Shown: one piece after another, positions 1 through 9,935 of the stretch
How the letters are laid out: every line of letters starts with the position of its first letter
Position numbering within the stretch: position 1 is the first letter of the stretch
Source: Atriophallophorus winterbourni
Lineage: Eukaryota > Platyhelminthes > Trematoda > Plagiorchiida > Microphallidae
DNA: 64,000 nt
Reading direction: 5' to 3'
NCBI GenBank assembly: GCA_013407085.1
Contig: JACCGJ010000689.1
Location: 1-64,000 of the forward strand
The notes under the pieces: model-generated
The model's database searches: none
What the model was told of the DNA's origin: nothing
The model's input: the letters and a program-made list of their open reading frames with translations, nothing else
Program-made: the position numbers and the translations under genes

Positions 1-112
1 TGTTTAATCAATCACCGTGTTCTAGTATATCGCGTGGTTCTTAAAGTTTTATCTTCATCTTGTTCTGACTTACTGGATTTCATTTTTCTGGATTAACTTA
101 CCTTCGTCTGGA

Positions 113-118
113 AATAAA
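113..118 (+). promoter_or_regulatory. Possible poly(A) signal of an upstream gene
   Basis: An AATAAA hexamer lies about 150 bases before the peroxiredoxin start codon. If used, it would end the transcript of a gene lying left of the window and leave only ~130 bases before the next splice acceptor. No coding sequence is recognised in bases 1-112, so this could equally be a chance hexamer in AT-rich DNA. Confidence 0.25.
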
Positions 119-240
119 TATCCGAATTGTTTCGTAGTATTTTTTTATTACTGCTCGTACTATTCTTACGATCATACTCTCTATCTTCAAGCGGTTTGCT
201 CGAGTGTAATTAGTAAAGTATCTTCCAAATAACCCTAACT

Positions 241-260
241 GGTTTTCTTTATTTTTCTAG
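241..260 (+). promoter_or_regulatory. Splice acceptor just upstream of the peroxiredoxin ATG
   Basis: A pyrimidine-rich tract ends in CTAG at 257-260, only nine bases before the ATG at 270. It looks like a strong 3' splice site. It could accept a short 5'-UTR exon lying to the left or a trans-spliced leader, which trematodes use on a subset of genes. Which of the two cannot be decided from this sequence. Confidence 0.6.
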
Positions 261-269
261 ACCTTTACC

Positions 270-3200
270 ATGGTTCTCAGCAGCGTTTTCCGAAACATGC
301 AGCGTCTGTCACGCACAATTCGACCAAGCTTTGTGCTTAGTCGCTCGTTTGCTGCTCAAGTTCAGAAACCGGCTCCCGATTTTTCCGGGATGGCGGTTGT
401 CAATGGCCAGTTCAAAGAAATTAAATTATCCGATTTTGCCGGAAAATATTTAGTTCTCTTCTTTTACCCCCTCGATTTCACCTTCGTCTGCCCTACCGAA
501 ATCATTGCATTCTCCGATCGCATTAACGATTTCGAAAAGGCTGGCGCTGCCGTAGTTGGTGTTTCTACTGATTCTCATTTCAGCCATTTGGCCTGGATCA
601 ATACGCCCAGAAAAGTATGTTGCAGCATCGTTTTTTTATCATATTCGTTATATGCATCGTTATTAGACCATCAATCGACTATTTTCGTGTGTTAATTTTT
701 TCGTTTCGTATTGAACAGTTGATAGTTTGCGTGGTGTTATGATGGATGATGCGACAGCTATGAGAATGAAAATAGAAAAATAAATGTTAGTGAGACTCCA
801 GCGTGGTTCAGCATGCATCTCACTACTGGTGGCCAATCAATTTGGCACGCTGTTGACCGCACAGCACATAAGGACTGCACGATTGCACATCCTTGATCTA
901 CCGCACTTGTCGTAAATAGATGTCTGTAAATGAGATATGAAAGCTATTGACATTGATCTTACTATTTGCAATAAACTTGCTCTTGACTGCTCTATTTGGA
1001 ACTACTATATGCGGCGTCGGGTTGAAGCGGGGAATGCGCACACACTGCTTTCAGCCGCTGAATGTAGAGCACGCCGGCACCTTGCAAACTCCGCCGATTG
1101 ATCGAATATTGCTTGGGCCGGATAGATTGTTACCCTGGAATCGGACTACATATCCATGTCAAACCTGCTGTTCGAAGTAATCCTGTGCTTGTGATGTATA
1201 TCCATGGTTAAAAATCATTCAAAGGAGTCCTGCAAAAATAGGTAACCTAATAATTATTCAAAAAGTATACTTTTCTGGCTATCTCCATATTATACTTCAA
1301 CGCATGTTTATATTTGTTTATCACTTTCCTGAGCTCATGTACTATGTCCATCGAAACAGATGCATTGTTTCGTGAATTCATGTAAGGTTTACGGTCCTTT
1401 CGTCTATATTTTTTCTTCCAATGGTCTGTGAAATCTACTAGCTACTTGATTTTGTTCGTGGTGCACCATCTTGACATTTTGAGATTCCATGAGTAATTGT
1501 GTTTCATGTTAAAGTGGGAATTACCGTCAGTTCACCTCGTTTAAGAGCCTCCCGATCATCATCACAATTCGTTTGCCAGGGGAATGTTAGTTAACATTAT
1601 GCAACATAAATAAATTCGGAAAATGCGTGCAAAATGCAGCCGAGGTGAAATATGAATATACTGTCACAGCACTTTTTGTATTTTTGACTTTAAACACCCT
1701 AGAACACAACCATATATCCTAACTTGTTATTATGCTGTTGTTGGCCTTCTTTGGTCGATGTTAACCGTAGATTCACATCGCTAGAGCACGAAAGTCTCGT
1801 GATTGGTATGGTATGACGGTATGAAATCACAAGCCAGATCCAGGCAAAGTGCCGTACAGTCAGAGACTGCACGTGGTCTAAGATACTGTCAGATTACCCA
1901 GGCCTAGACAGATATGATTAAACAGTTCGGTTCTGGAGGAACAAATCATCCGCAGCAGCGGTAGCCAGTACTCGGCTGATCTGTGGTGTTTGCACGTTCA
2001 GAAGGCGATATCAATAAGGTTGACGCTCTAAATAGTGTAAATTCTTCGCAACTTGTGAGGCCAATATTAAGCGCATTTATGTCTCTTACTGGCGTCTTTC
2101 TAGTGTAAGTGCGGCCTGTCCAAAGGTCGACTTCCTAACCCCAACTTTCCAAGAAATAGATCTTTTAGAGTACGACCTTTTCCTATTCTACGCACAATAA
2201 CCTACACTGGCTTTACAGACTGTAGTTATAGGTCATATCACTTGAGGTTTTCATCCGCCTGTTAGCTTGATCTTTCGGACCGCATCCGTGCAAACAAATA
2301 TACCCACTCCTACATTTTCCAAATTCCATTAAAAAGATGCTACCTGCTAAGTAGAGATGAGACATCCCTAAAAGTTTTCCATCGTAAACGAGCTAGGATC
2401 CGCGGCTTCTTGGTCCCCAAACTCTCAAACAGATATGTATTAACAACTTTATGCTGCCACTGAATGCCAGTGTTTTTTTAAGAAACAGAACTCCGCCTAA
2501 CATCTTACGCACGAATTGATAACATTTTGCAACAAAACTACCTCGTTTCCTCGACCTTTTCTATGAGCCACAAATGGACAACAGTCCTAATGTACGAGAA
2601 ATCGGATGACCTAATATCTTAATTGTGTACTTTTCACCAGCCGGAATAGCTGACCCCATTTTGATCTCGTATTATGCGAATGTACACGTGCCTGATGATC
2701 TCGCGATCAACTCTTCCCATTCGTAATACAGAACACCGCAAACGATACGCATTCCTTTTTCTTTTGAATGCAGTTACTGTTAACTGCCACGTCTCCACTT
2801 CACATACTCGATGTCACATTAAATGGCAAATTGTATTTCGCCGAGAACATCGGTTTTCTCTTCCAAAACTTCTTCAAGCATTTGAAATTTTTGCCACTCG
2901 ATATTAACCGAGCCCTAGATTTCTCTAGCGTGCCCCTGCATGCATTTGTACTCAGTGAATGTTTTATCCAGGGCAATCTTAGCCATTTGTCATGGCGCAT
3001 TTCTATTAACGTATTTTATTATTATTATTATTTCATTTCTTTTATTTTTCTCATGCAATATGCTGAAACGAATTTCGAAAGCGGACAATTTTCTGCATCG
3101 TTTCTTACCGACCAATAATGGTGTCTACTTTCTCACTAGGCATAGACCTAAGCGATCAGACTGCACATCGACTTTCATTACCTCATTTGTGTTTCAGCAT

Positions 3201-6200
3201 CATTTGCTAGAAATAAGTGATAATATCAAACACTTTCCAGTTACGATTATCTTTTCTTCATGTAGACTTTACGCACGGAGGTGCAATCGTGTTGTGCTAT
3301 GCAGCTAATACCGTGCTGAATTGATTTGCCACTGGCCGTGAGCTGCATGCGAGAACACGCTGGATTCTCACAGCAATTTCTATTTTATTTTCATTTCTCA
3401 TATCTGTCTAGGCCTAGGCGACCTGACAGTATCTTAACTCGCGTGCCGCCTATGCTGTGCAGCACTTTGCCTAGATCATGCTTGTGCTTTCATACATAGA
3501 TACATATGTAGAGGTAGAGCCTACTTCCTGTTATGTATACAATTTAGCCTGAAAGTTGTCTAACGGAAGGCTGTGCTAAAGTTCATCGGTATCTATGTAG
3601 CACGTGCCATCAGAGGTTTACAATTCGCTAAGTGTCTCAGGCGAAGCAGTGACTTTGAGTTTAATGATTTTCCTCTTTTTATCAGCGATCTCCTTCATAA
3701 CCGATTAGATAATATTTTCCTCATTCACCCTGACAGGAAGGTGGCTTGGGGGGATTGCGCTATCCACTGCTCGCCGACTACAAAAAGAATATTGCGCGTG
3801 ACTATGGTGTGTTACAAGATCAGCTCGGCGTCGCATTGCGTGGTCTGTTTATAATCAACCCAGATGGTATCGTCCGCCAGATCACTATCAATGACCTGCC
3901 GGTTGGACGTTCGGTTGATGAAGTCCTACGTTTGGTGGAAGCATTCCAATTTACGGACAAACACGGTGAAGGTGGGTTATGGCTCCCTTATGTGGTTTTT
4001 CAGTACTTGCAAGCTCTAACCGAGTTCATAATTATTAAATTATTATATTTGCACAATCTGATACAGATATAGTGCCGTTCAACATAAACAATGAGATGTA
4101 CAAAGCGAGACGGGGGTACAAAGCGTTGTCATCGGCATCGTTGAACGTAGGCATGATACTACCCGGTTGCCTACACCGAAGTAGGGGAGATTTCGTTTAG
4201 GGGGTCCCACCCCGAGCCTTTACCCACAAGGCAGTGAAGCGAGAGAGGTTCGCACCTATCGGTGGCCGGTGACCGACGAAGCGGTTCATACGCCCTTTTC
4301 TGGAAATTTCCAGTTCGGAGCCCGATAACCCCGTTGATAGGTTGGTGACTTCAGTTTTTACCTGTGCACCATACAATGTCCTTGGATAGGACAAGGGGCA
4401 GTGACTTTTGGAGCGGCGAGTCACATCCGCCGCGTCGTGATGTCATCATTGGATTTTGTGGCTTTTTATAGGGAGAACGCTTGCCAGGCGAAAACCCACC
4501 ACACCCTCAGACACCACCGCCGAACCTTTCGCTGAGCTCGGAGAACCGAGCCCACCCAGCTGGCACCACGTGGAGGTATTTCGGCAAGCCAGCCAATTAC
4601 GGCAAGCCAGCCAAGTTCATAATGCAGTCGCATGAGTGTTTTGCTTGCTTTTTTGCTTTCGTATATCTGTCTAAAGCCAGAGCCTTCATAGTATCCTAAT
4701 GTGCAGCCTCTCAGGCCATGCCAGTGCGTGACTCTATTTTTCGGATTTTTTACGGTCTAGTCATTCCTCGTATTGTAATATGATTGCTTTTACTTGGTTT
4801 GTACTAGTTCCTATGATAAAAAAGTCAAACTTCCCACACCACATTTTTCCAGTCGAGATGTAGGCCTCTGACCTTATTGACCGTGCTTCGTTCCTGTAGA
4901 TTTATCAGTTTTCCAGTCTGACACTCCTTCGTGAATTTATAACAGTTGAACATCCAGCACTTGTTACCGATGTCATGATTTTGGGAAGGTGATAAATGCC
5001 CATCGTGCACGATGGTATCTGTGATCACACACACACACACTTCCTTGAATGTGCATCACAGTGGATTCGACTTTTTGACGGTAGCTTGTGATTACCCGCG
5101 GCACTGGTAAGGGTTCACTCAACCCATATTATATTGATTAATGCGTCGACTGAGACCGTATTTTGAATAAAAATATCCAACCTGTCTCGTGCACATGTCG
5201 TGTGTAGCTATTACCATGCCCCGTTGGTAGCCATTTGTATTAAACTCAAGTTATGACTATTGTTACGTTCATAAATCTGTCTCAGTCACTGCGACGTGAA
5301 TTTATCATAGCTCATGCACAATCTATCTAACACCAAACATGTGATTCGTTATGCATCGTACAAGCAACGACTTGTTGTTCATTAAAATGTTCATGATGCT
5401 ACGGCAAAGTTCTAACTGCTTATAGGTACATGCTTGTCCATCATCCCGTGACTGCACTCGTATGATCAACACAGTAGTATCAGCATATGTTGAAACAGTG
5501 GAGGTTTGAAACCACTGCTGGATAACGCGTTCAACCATATTTGGCTGGGTTGATACCCATGGGCATGAAAACGAAATGTTAATTTGCATGCTCGTGATCG
5601 CTCAAATTGGAGGCATTGTGTAAACCGTCGTCTGTAAGTTAGCGAGGAGCAGATACGGCTCTTGGCTGCTGAACGCACATCACGCCGCCGGCGTGCAACT
5701 GACGCCCTACAACCGATTTCTGCCTATCGTTGCAAGCGCTGCGATAGAGATTGTTCCTCCCGAAGTAGACTGTTTAGTCATTCGAAAAGCTGTAGAGCAT
5801 AAAAATTCATGCGATTGTGATGTACATCGATGGTCGAGATCGACCGAAGGAGGCCAACAACAAAATACACGCGATAACCGGTTTCTTGCTGTTTGCACTC
5901 ATCAGAGAGGGATAATACGATCATATCCTGAATCCCTTAAAATGGTGGATAAGATATAAAATTGTATCCACTGTTTGATAACGCTGGTTCGACAACCTGT
6001 TCAATTGTATGTATGAAAACACAAACCTGATCCAAACAAAGTGCCGCAAAGTCAGAGACTGCACGTGGGCCAAGATACTGTCAGGTTGCCCTGGCCTAAA
6101 CAGATATGAGGAAGAAAATAGAAACTATTCAACTACATATGCCCAAATACACGTGGATGAGTTTAAACCCATATGCTCGAACGAAAATTCCATGTTTGCA

Positions 6201-6961
6201 TGCATTTTTGTCACACACACCCAACAACCAGCTTGCACTTGAAAAGTCCGGCGAATCTGAGCATTATATTACATTGTTCATTTTGTTTCGCATACCGCAA
6301 TGAAATTTCCTTTGCTACGTTATTTTTTACGTTTAGTTACTTAAATCATTTCTAGTAGTGTTGCACCCAATGATATCCGTGATCTGTGATTTGACTCCGG
6401 TAAATAAACTGCCTTTAACTGACTAAAGTCAGTTCCAGCAAAATTTGCTCAATATTATCAAACGATCTGAAACTCAAACTCTTACAATCGTGCAGTGATA
6501 ACTGTGGGAAATATTGTATGCAATTGGTTCTGACAGTTCAAGCAGACTATAATTGATTGTCTGAACACGAAGCATGTTCTTTGATTAAGAAACATAGTTT
6601 ATGGTATGAAAGCACGAGCCTGATCCAGCCAAAGTACCGTACAGTCAGAGACTGCACGTGGGCTGATATACTGTCACGTTGCCTAGGCCTAGATAGATAT
6701 GACAAAAGAAATGGAAATGTTAGTCAGACTCCAGTGTGGTTCAGCATGCAGCTCACTACCGGTGGCCAATCAATTTACCACGATGTTAACCGCACAGCAC
6801 AAAAATGCTGCACGTTTGCACATCCGTTCAATGGCTGAAATTTATCCTGCCGTTTTGTTATTTTTCCATTTACAGTCTGTCCAGCAAACTGGAATCGAGA
6901 TGGACCGACAATAAAACCCAGCGTCGATGGCTCCAAAGAATACTTCCAAAAAGTTAACTAA
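270..6961 (+). CDS. PRDX3: Mitochondrial 2-Cys peroxiredoxin (Prx3-like), three exons
   Basis: Thioredoxin-dependent peroxidase that reduces hydrogen peroxide, probably in mitochondria. Exons: 270-614 (115 codons, phase 0 donor GTATGT), 3737-3971 (acceptor GACAG, donor GTGGGT, phase 1) and 6876-6961 (acceptor TTTACAG, ends TAA). Together they give 666 nt, 221 aa, a normal Prx3 length. Residues 1-30 are rich in Arg and Ser and lack acidic residues, like a mitochondrial presequence. The peroxidatic site is [11 protein letters not shown] with Cys74 and Thr71; the likely active-site Arg is Arg162 in GIVRQIT. The resolving Cys195 (VCPANW) lies in the last small exon. Both marks of the hyperoxidation-sensitive type are present: GGLG at about 117-120 and a C-terminal Tyr-Phe. 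The start is the only good Met, right after a splice acceptor. Both introns are loaded with repeats. Family assignment is very secure; mitochondrial targeting is inferred. Confidence 0.95.
750..896 (+). repeat. Repeat S (SINE-like), 3' half copy
   Basis: This matches the right half of a ~230-bp dispersed repeat seen at least eight times here. Landmarks are AGTGAGACTCCAGCGTG, a GGTGGCCAATCAATTT block and the end GCACGATTGCACATCC. It lies in peroxiredoxin intron 1. No ORF is seen. The class is uncertain: the size and dispersed copies suggest a SINE, but I do not see a convincing pol III A/B box pair. Confidence 0.7.
1735..2205 (-). mobile_element. LINE-A 3' end, interrupted by repeat S
   Basis: Read on the minus strand, this is a degenerate 3' part of the LINE-A family: the tail GAAGGCCAACAACA at its left edge, and the segment matching the RT C-terminal 'GRPHLRYKD' region near 2105-2200. 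It is split by a repeat S half copy at about 1800-1925. Stops and frameshifts make it non-coding. It lies in intron 1 of the peroxiredoxin gene. Confidence 0.65.
1800..1926 (+). repeat. Repeat S, 5' half copy nested in LINE-A
   Basis: This carries the left-half landmarks of repeat S: GTATGAAA, GATCCAGGCAAAGTGCC, GTCAGAGACTGCACGTGG, and GCCTAGACAGATATGA at its right edge. It interrupts an older minus-strand LINE-A copy, so it is the younger insertion. Confidence 0.7.
3014..3034 (+). repeat. (TTA)n microsatellite
   Basis: A short run of TTA/ATT triplets within peroxiredoxin intron 1, with no associated feature. Confidence 0.8.
3285..3527 (-). repeat. Repeat S, near full-length
   Basis: Reverse-oriented full copy of repeat S. 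Both halves are visible: CTGTCTAGGCCTAGGCGACC and GTGAGCTGCATGC in reverse sense. It ends about 210 bases before peroxiredoxin exon 2. Bases 2206-3284 to its left hold no recognisable gene; the 116-122 aa ORFs there show no family resemblance and overlap one another in different frames. Confidence 0.75.
4100..4640. repeat. GC-rich unclassified segment in peroxiredoxin intron 2
   Basis: Clearly richer in G and C than the AT-rich surroundings. It includes a GGGGGTCCCACCCCG block at 4200-4215 and a short direct duplication of GGCAAGCCAGCCAA at about 4580-4615. No ORF is convincing on either strand. The sharp base-composition change suggests an inserted element, possibly the 5' region of a non-LTR retrotransposon whose 3' parts are common in the window, but no RT or endonuclease motif confirms this. 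Confidence 0.4.
5435..5590 (-). mobile_element. Retrozyme-family-1 fragment (degenerate)
   Basis: In reverse sense this follows the order of family-1 repeats: a decayed ribozyme zone (about 5445-5475), the GAAACAGTGGAGG block, a 'CCACTG..GGATAA' block and the TTTGCATGC end. It joins directly to a LINE-A 3' end at about 5588. The ribozyme core is lost. Confidence 0.5.
5588..5868 (+). mobile_element. LINE-A 3'-end fragment
   Basis: A 5'-truncated non-LTR retrotransposon end. One frame encodes the family's C-terminal part, including a zinc-finger-like stretch ([14 protein letters not shown] then HSKSC, spacing C-x2-C-x12-H-x3-C), followed by the conserved 3' UTR ending CGACCGAAGGAGGCCAACAA. Stop codons show it is dead. 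Confidence 0.8.
5871..5912 (-). ncRNA. Hammerhead ribozyme, family 1, partly decayed
   Basis: On the minus strand: CTGATGA, then GTGC, loop AAACA, GCAA, then GAAA and CCGGTT. The catalytic boxes CTGATGA and GAAA are intact and stem III keeps ACCGGT. The closing pair of stem II is lost (C to A) and stem I is poorly paired, so cleavage is doubtful. Confidence 0.65.
6005..6122 (+). repeat. Repeat S, 5' half copy
   Basis: Left-half landmarks of repeat S are present: CTGATCCAAACAAAGTGCC, GTCAGAGACTGCACGTGGGC and GGCCTAAACAGATATGAG. It lies inside a family-1 retrozyme unit. Confidence 0.7.
6597..6832 (+). repeat. Repeat S, full-length copy
   Basis: Best complete + strand copy, from GGTATGAAAGCACGAGCCTG to TTTGCACATCC. 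It ends only ~45 bases before peroxiredoxin exon 3, so the exon's upstream intron edge is nearly made of repeat. Confidence 0.75.
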
Positions 6962-6997
6962 CATTCCCCCTTGAGTGTTGTGCGTTTTTAGCTTGCG

Positions 6998-7003
6998 AAT
7001 AAA
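6998..7003 (+). promoter_or_regulatory. Poly(A) signal of the peroxiredoxin gene
   Basis: AATAAA lies 37 bases after the stop codon, and a second hexamer follows at about 7047. Either gives a short 3' UTR, as is usual for compact eukaryotic transcripts. The first is preferred by position only. Confidence 0.55.
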
Positions 7004-7049
7004 TTTATTTTGTCCAATCGAATCATTTCACAATGTAATGTTACAAAAT

Positions 7050-7980
7050 AAAGCAATGTTGCATACAAAAATTCCTGTTCAATTATCGGGCACGGTTGTT
7101 CCGTTTTATGAAACAGACCCGGTGCTTTGTATCTCGGTTTGGTTCATATTTGTCTCTCAGAATATCTTGCATGCCTTATAATATGCGACTACACGCCCAC
7201 GAGTATTTTGTTCAACGTTTTTGACTTCCATTTAAAAAGTTATTACATTTGTTTTTCTCTGTTATCCAATCGAACTAAGCACAGATCGGGATGCATTTGG
7301 GTTTCTTTCACATTCACCCTTCCTCTCTGTTGAGTGTGATTGTTCTCGACTCCACCCAAGTCTGTTGAACATGTGTGTGTCTCATCCTACGCGTCGCAAT
7401 GCTGTTAGCCAGAATCGAAACCACGTGACGGTCGACAATTTCTTTTGAACTCATTCCGAAAAGTGATCTGACTGTTTGGATTCCAGTCGCACATTTGAGA
7501 AGACGACAACAAAATGCGTGAGATCTGGGTAATCAATCATGTTCGAGTTGAATTCGGCCTAATTGTGCAAACTGCGCACATTTTCGAATTGTTCGTGCAG
7601 TCTCGATTGTGTTTGAGTTGAGTCATTTGAATGAAAATTATTGATTTTGGTTAGAAGTGTGAGGTAGATTTGAACATCAAAATGTTCCGCATCTGTCTGG
7701 TTTATTTGAAACTTTGGTTTTAGATTCTTCATTTTAACGGGCTTGCCGGTATATCTTGATTTAATAAGAATTCATTGGTAAAGTAAAATGGAAAATCCCT
7801 TTCTCGCACAGTCTCTCCACGCAATCCTTCCCCAATGATCTTACATTGAAGGCAAAAATTTTAAATAACCGTTTTCGTTCTGTAGTTCTCTACTTGGTAA
7901 ACCTGACAGCAATGTAGCTTGTTCGTCAACATCTTCAAATCTAGTACCTTCGAACATTTCGCCTGCTTCTAATCCACCAT
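7050..7980. other. Intergenic, no gene seen
   Basis: AT-rich DNA downstream of the peroxiredoxin poly(A) signals. The overlapping 68-aa ORFs have no recognisable family features. Nothing can be supported here before LINE sequence begins at about 7985. Confidence 0.6.
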
Positions 7981-7984
7981 AGTG

Positions 7985-9400
7985 TTCTTTTTGCCCACGC
8001 GTACCGTTCAAATTGGCGGCTTTTGATATACAGTCTTTAGCAAGTATCGGACAACAGGCTGCACTGGCTCAGTTGCTTGATAGCCTCGATATCGATTTTA
8101 GCTGTTCGTCGATAACGCGCACGCGTAACACTAGCTCGGTTTCGCGATTTACAAATCCTTCGAAATTACGCTAGTCGTACCTTCTACGCCTGATGACGAC
8201 ACCACAGTATCTGGTCAAGTTAGTAACGGAATCTTTTTGAGTGACGGAGCTGAGGTCGCACTGTTAGACTGGATTCCATTCGACAGTCGCCTTTGTGCAG
8301 TAAGACTACAGGGTTCGTGCAAGAAAGGCCGATGTCGCAATCAATCCCGCAACCTGTTTGTGGTTGCTGCCTACGCACCGACTAATTGTAGCTCTGAATT
8401 TGCTAAAGATGAGTTCGTTAGGCATGCATCGCAATGGATATGGTTACTATCCTCCTTGAAAATAGCCGCGTTGAATAGTTGTATGCTGACTTCTCGCTTA
8501 GCTCAACACTGAGTTTCTGTGCATTGTTTAACGAATGGAGCAACGCCGGCTGCTTTGTGCTGATAACACATAATGCGCAACGAAAGCTGATTAAGCGCAA
8601 ACTAGTTACCAGTTTAAGGACCGACCGAAACAGTTTTGAGGCTACGGAACGGGAGTCTGCGGTGGCTCTAGTCAATTTCGGAAAATTATTCCAACTACTC
8701 AAAACCACTGGCAACGGGCGATCAGGCATCGGTGAGGTGATACGTGAAGCAGATGGTTCGCTAGTTTTTAACATACACAAGCTCATTCATCGAAGGGTAG
8801 AACATTTCGAGGCAGAGCTTAACGGGCCCCCTGCACCCATTAATCTTGAGGATACGGAACACTGTACCACGGTCTATTTCTATTGCTAAACTTCGGGCAG
8901 GGTTCGAGCGTACGGACAATTGTCATCACCGTTCAATATCTCCAGCGGGTTGCGGCAGGGCTGCCCTATCTCGCCGTTTCTTTTTAACTTCGCGATCGAC
9001 GATGTCCTAAGGAAAGCTTTAGCTCGTATGGTTGTCGCAGGTGTTTTACTTCTCCAGGGTGAGAGGTCTACCAATCTAGAGTCTGGGAGATGACCCTCAT
9101 ATAATTCAACAAGCTGGGACTTGTAGCTTCATGGTATTGCGTGTGCTTTAGGCCTAATAATCGTGAAACACTTACCCAGGACTGGATCGTCTCTTCCGAA
9201 TGCCTCGTGTGTGATATATATCTTGAACTGGCCGATAACTTTGTTTATCTCGGCAGTTGTATCTTTGCTAGCGGTTGTGTGGAGGACGAGATTTCACAGC
9301 GTGTACGCAATGCGGTTATATCTAAAGAATCGAAATGGTTGAGGTTCTTAAATCAAGAAGTTGAACATGGATACCTTCGTTATAGGAACGTTTGTCAATG
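7985..9400 (+). mobile_element. Degraded non-LTR retrotransposon (endonuclease to RT)
   Basis: Pieces of a LINE polyprotein appear in the right order across frames. Endonuclease-type segments come first (LAAFDIQSLASIGQQAALAQ near 8010; LLDWIPFDSRLCAVRLQGS and LFVVAAYAPTN at 8260-8390). The linker before RT follows (VALVNFGKLFQLLKTTGNG near 8665), then the RT motif SGLRQGCPISPFLFNFAIDD-like at about 8945-9000, then FVYLGSC at 9240. Several frameshifts and stops make it a dead copy. The RT end differs from the LINE-A version (FTYLGST), so this is a related but separate family or a mosaic. Confidence 0.8.
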
Positions 9401-9784
9401 AGATACCATCTGTGAACGTTGGCTTGACATTGTAAAATTGACTCGGCCATTTGGTTTGGAAACATAATGTGAAGCTTTAAGCTGGGTAAGTATGTGTTTA
9501 GGAAAGATATCATAGACACCAGAAACTCAATGCTGGTTGACCGAGTATTGATATCGCTTTGAACTTTGTTCCTGTTCTCCATGTCTACGAACACCTTTCA
9601 AGAACTAATAGTGGCACCCGCACCTCTGCAGCTGGAAACATGTCTTTAAAATGGGTCAATTATTTCTGTCCCATGTTTCTTGTTCTAAGGAGTACGTGTC
9701 GATTACATCGCATGTACGTTGGCTCAGAATTCTCTGTCTCAACTATCGAAGAACTTTATGATTTTTCAAAAAAATCCATATTTG

Positions 9785-9935
9785 ATCGCATCACACTCAC
9801 ATCACGACCGGTTTCGTGCTGTCTGACTCATCAGTTAGAAACAGTAACATCAGGATTCGCATGCCTTGAAACAGTGGAGAAATGTTAACCAAGTTGCGCT
9901 TGTAAGCCACTGTTGGATATGATTTTTCGTTCTGT
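9785..9935 (-). mobile_element. Retrozyme-family-1 element
   Basis: Minus-strand unit with a hammerhead at its left end, then TGAAACAGTGGAG, CAAGTTGCGCTTGTAAGCC and ACTGTTGGATA blocks shared with the 24.8, 37.7 and 37.9 kb copies. It is truncated to the right. Confidence 0.65.
9800..9840 (-). ncRNA. Hammerhead ribozyme, family 1, stem II damaged
   Basis: Minus strand keeps CTGATGA, GAAA and the palindromic stem III ACCGGT followed by C, the cleavage-site base. Stem II has lost one base (GTC against GCAC), leaving a weak helix, and stem I pairs only partly (TTCTAA with GTGATG). The core is intact but the fold is probably unstable. Confidence 0.65.

Larger units (their letters stand above)
5866..6245 (-). 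mobile_element. Retrozyme-family-1 element split by repeat S
   Basis: Starting at the LINE-A tail, the element carries a hammerhead (5871-5912), a GATAACGCTGGTTCGACAAC block and, beyond an inserted repeat S half copy (about 6005-6120), the rest of the unit with TTTGCATGCATTTTTGTCAC at about 6195-6215. The order matches other family-1 units, so repeat S inserted into it. Confidence 0.6.

Noticed and set aside
4481..4699. 72-aa Pro-rich ORF in the GC-rich segment
   Set aside because: Proline richness follows from the base composition; no homolog pattern, start context or splice fit was seen.
8418..8786. 122-aa - strand ORF
   Set aside because: Antisense shadow of the LINE endonuclease/RT linker that is recognisable on the + strand.
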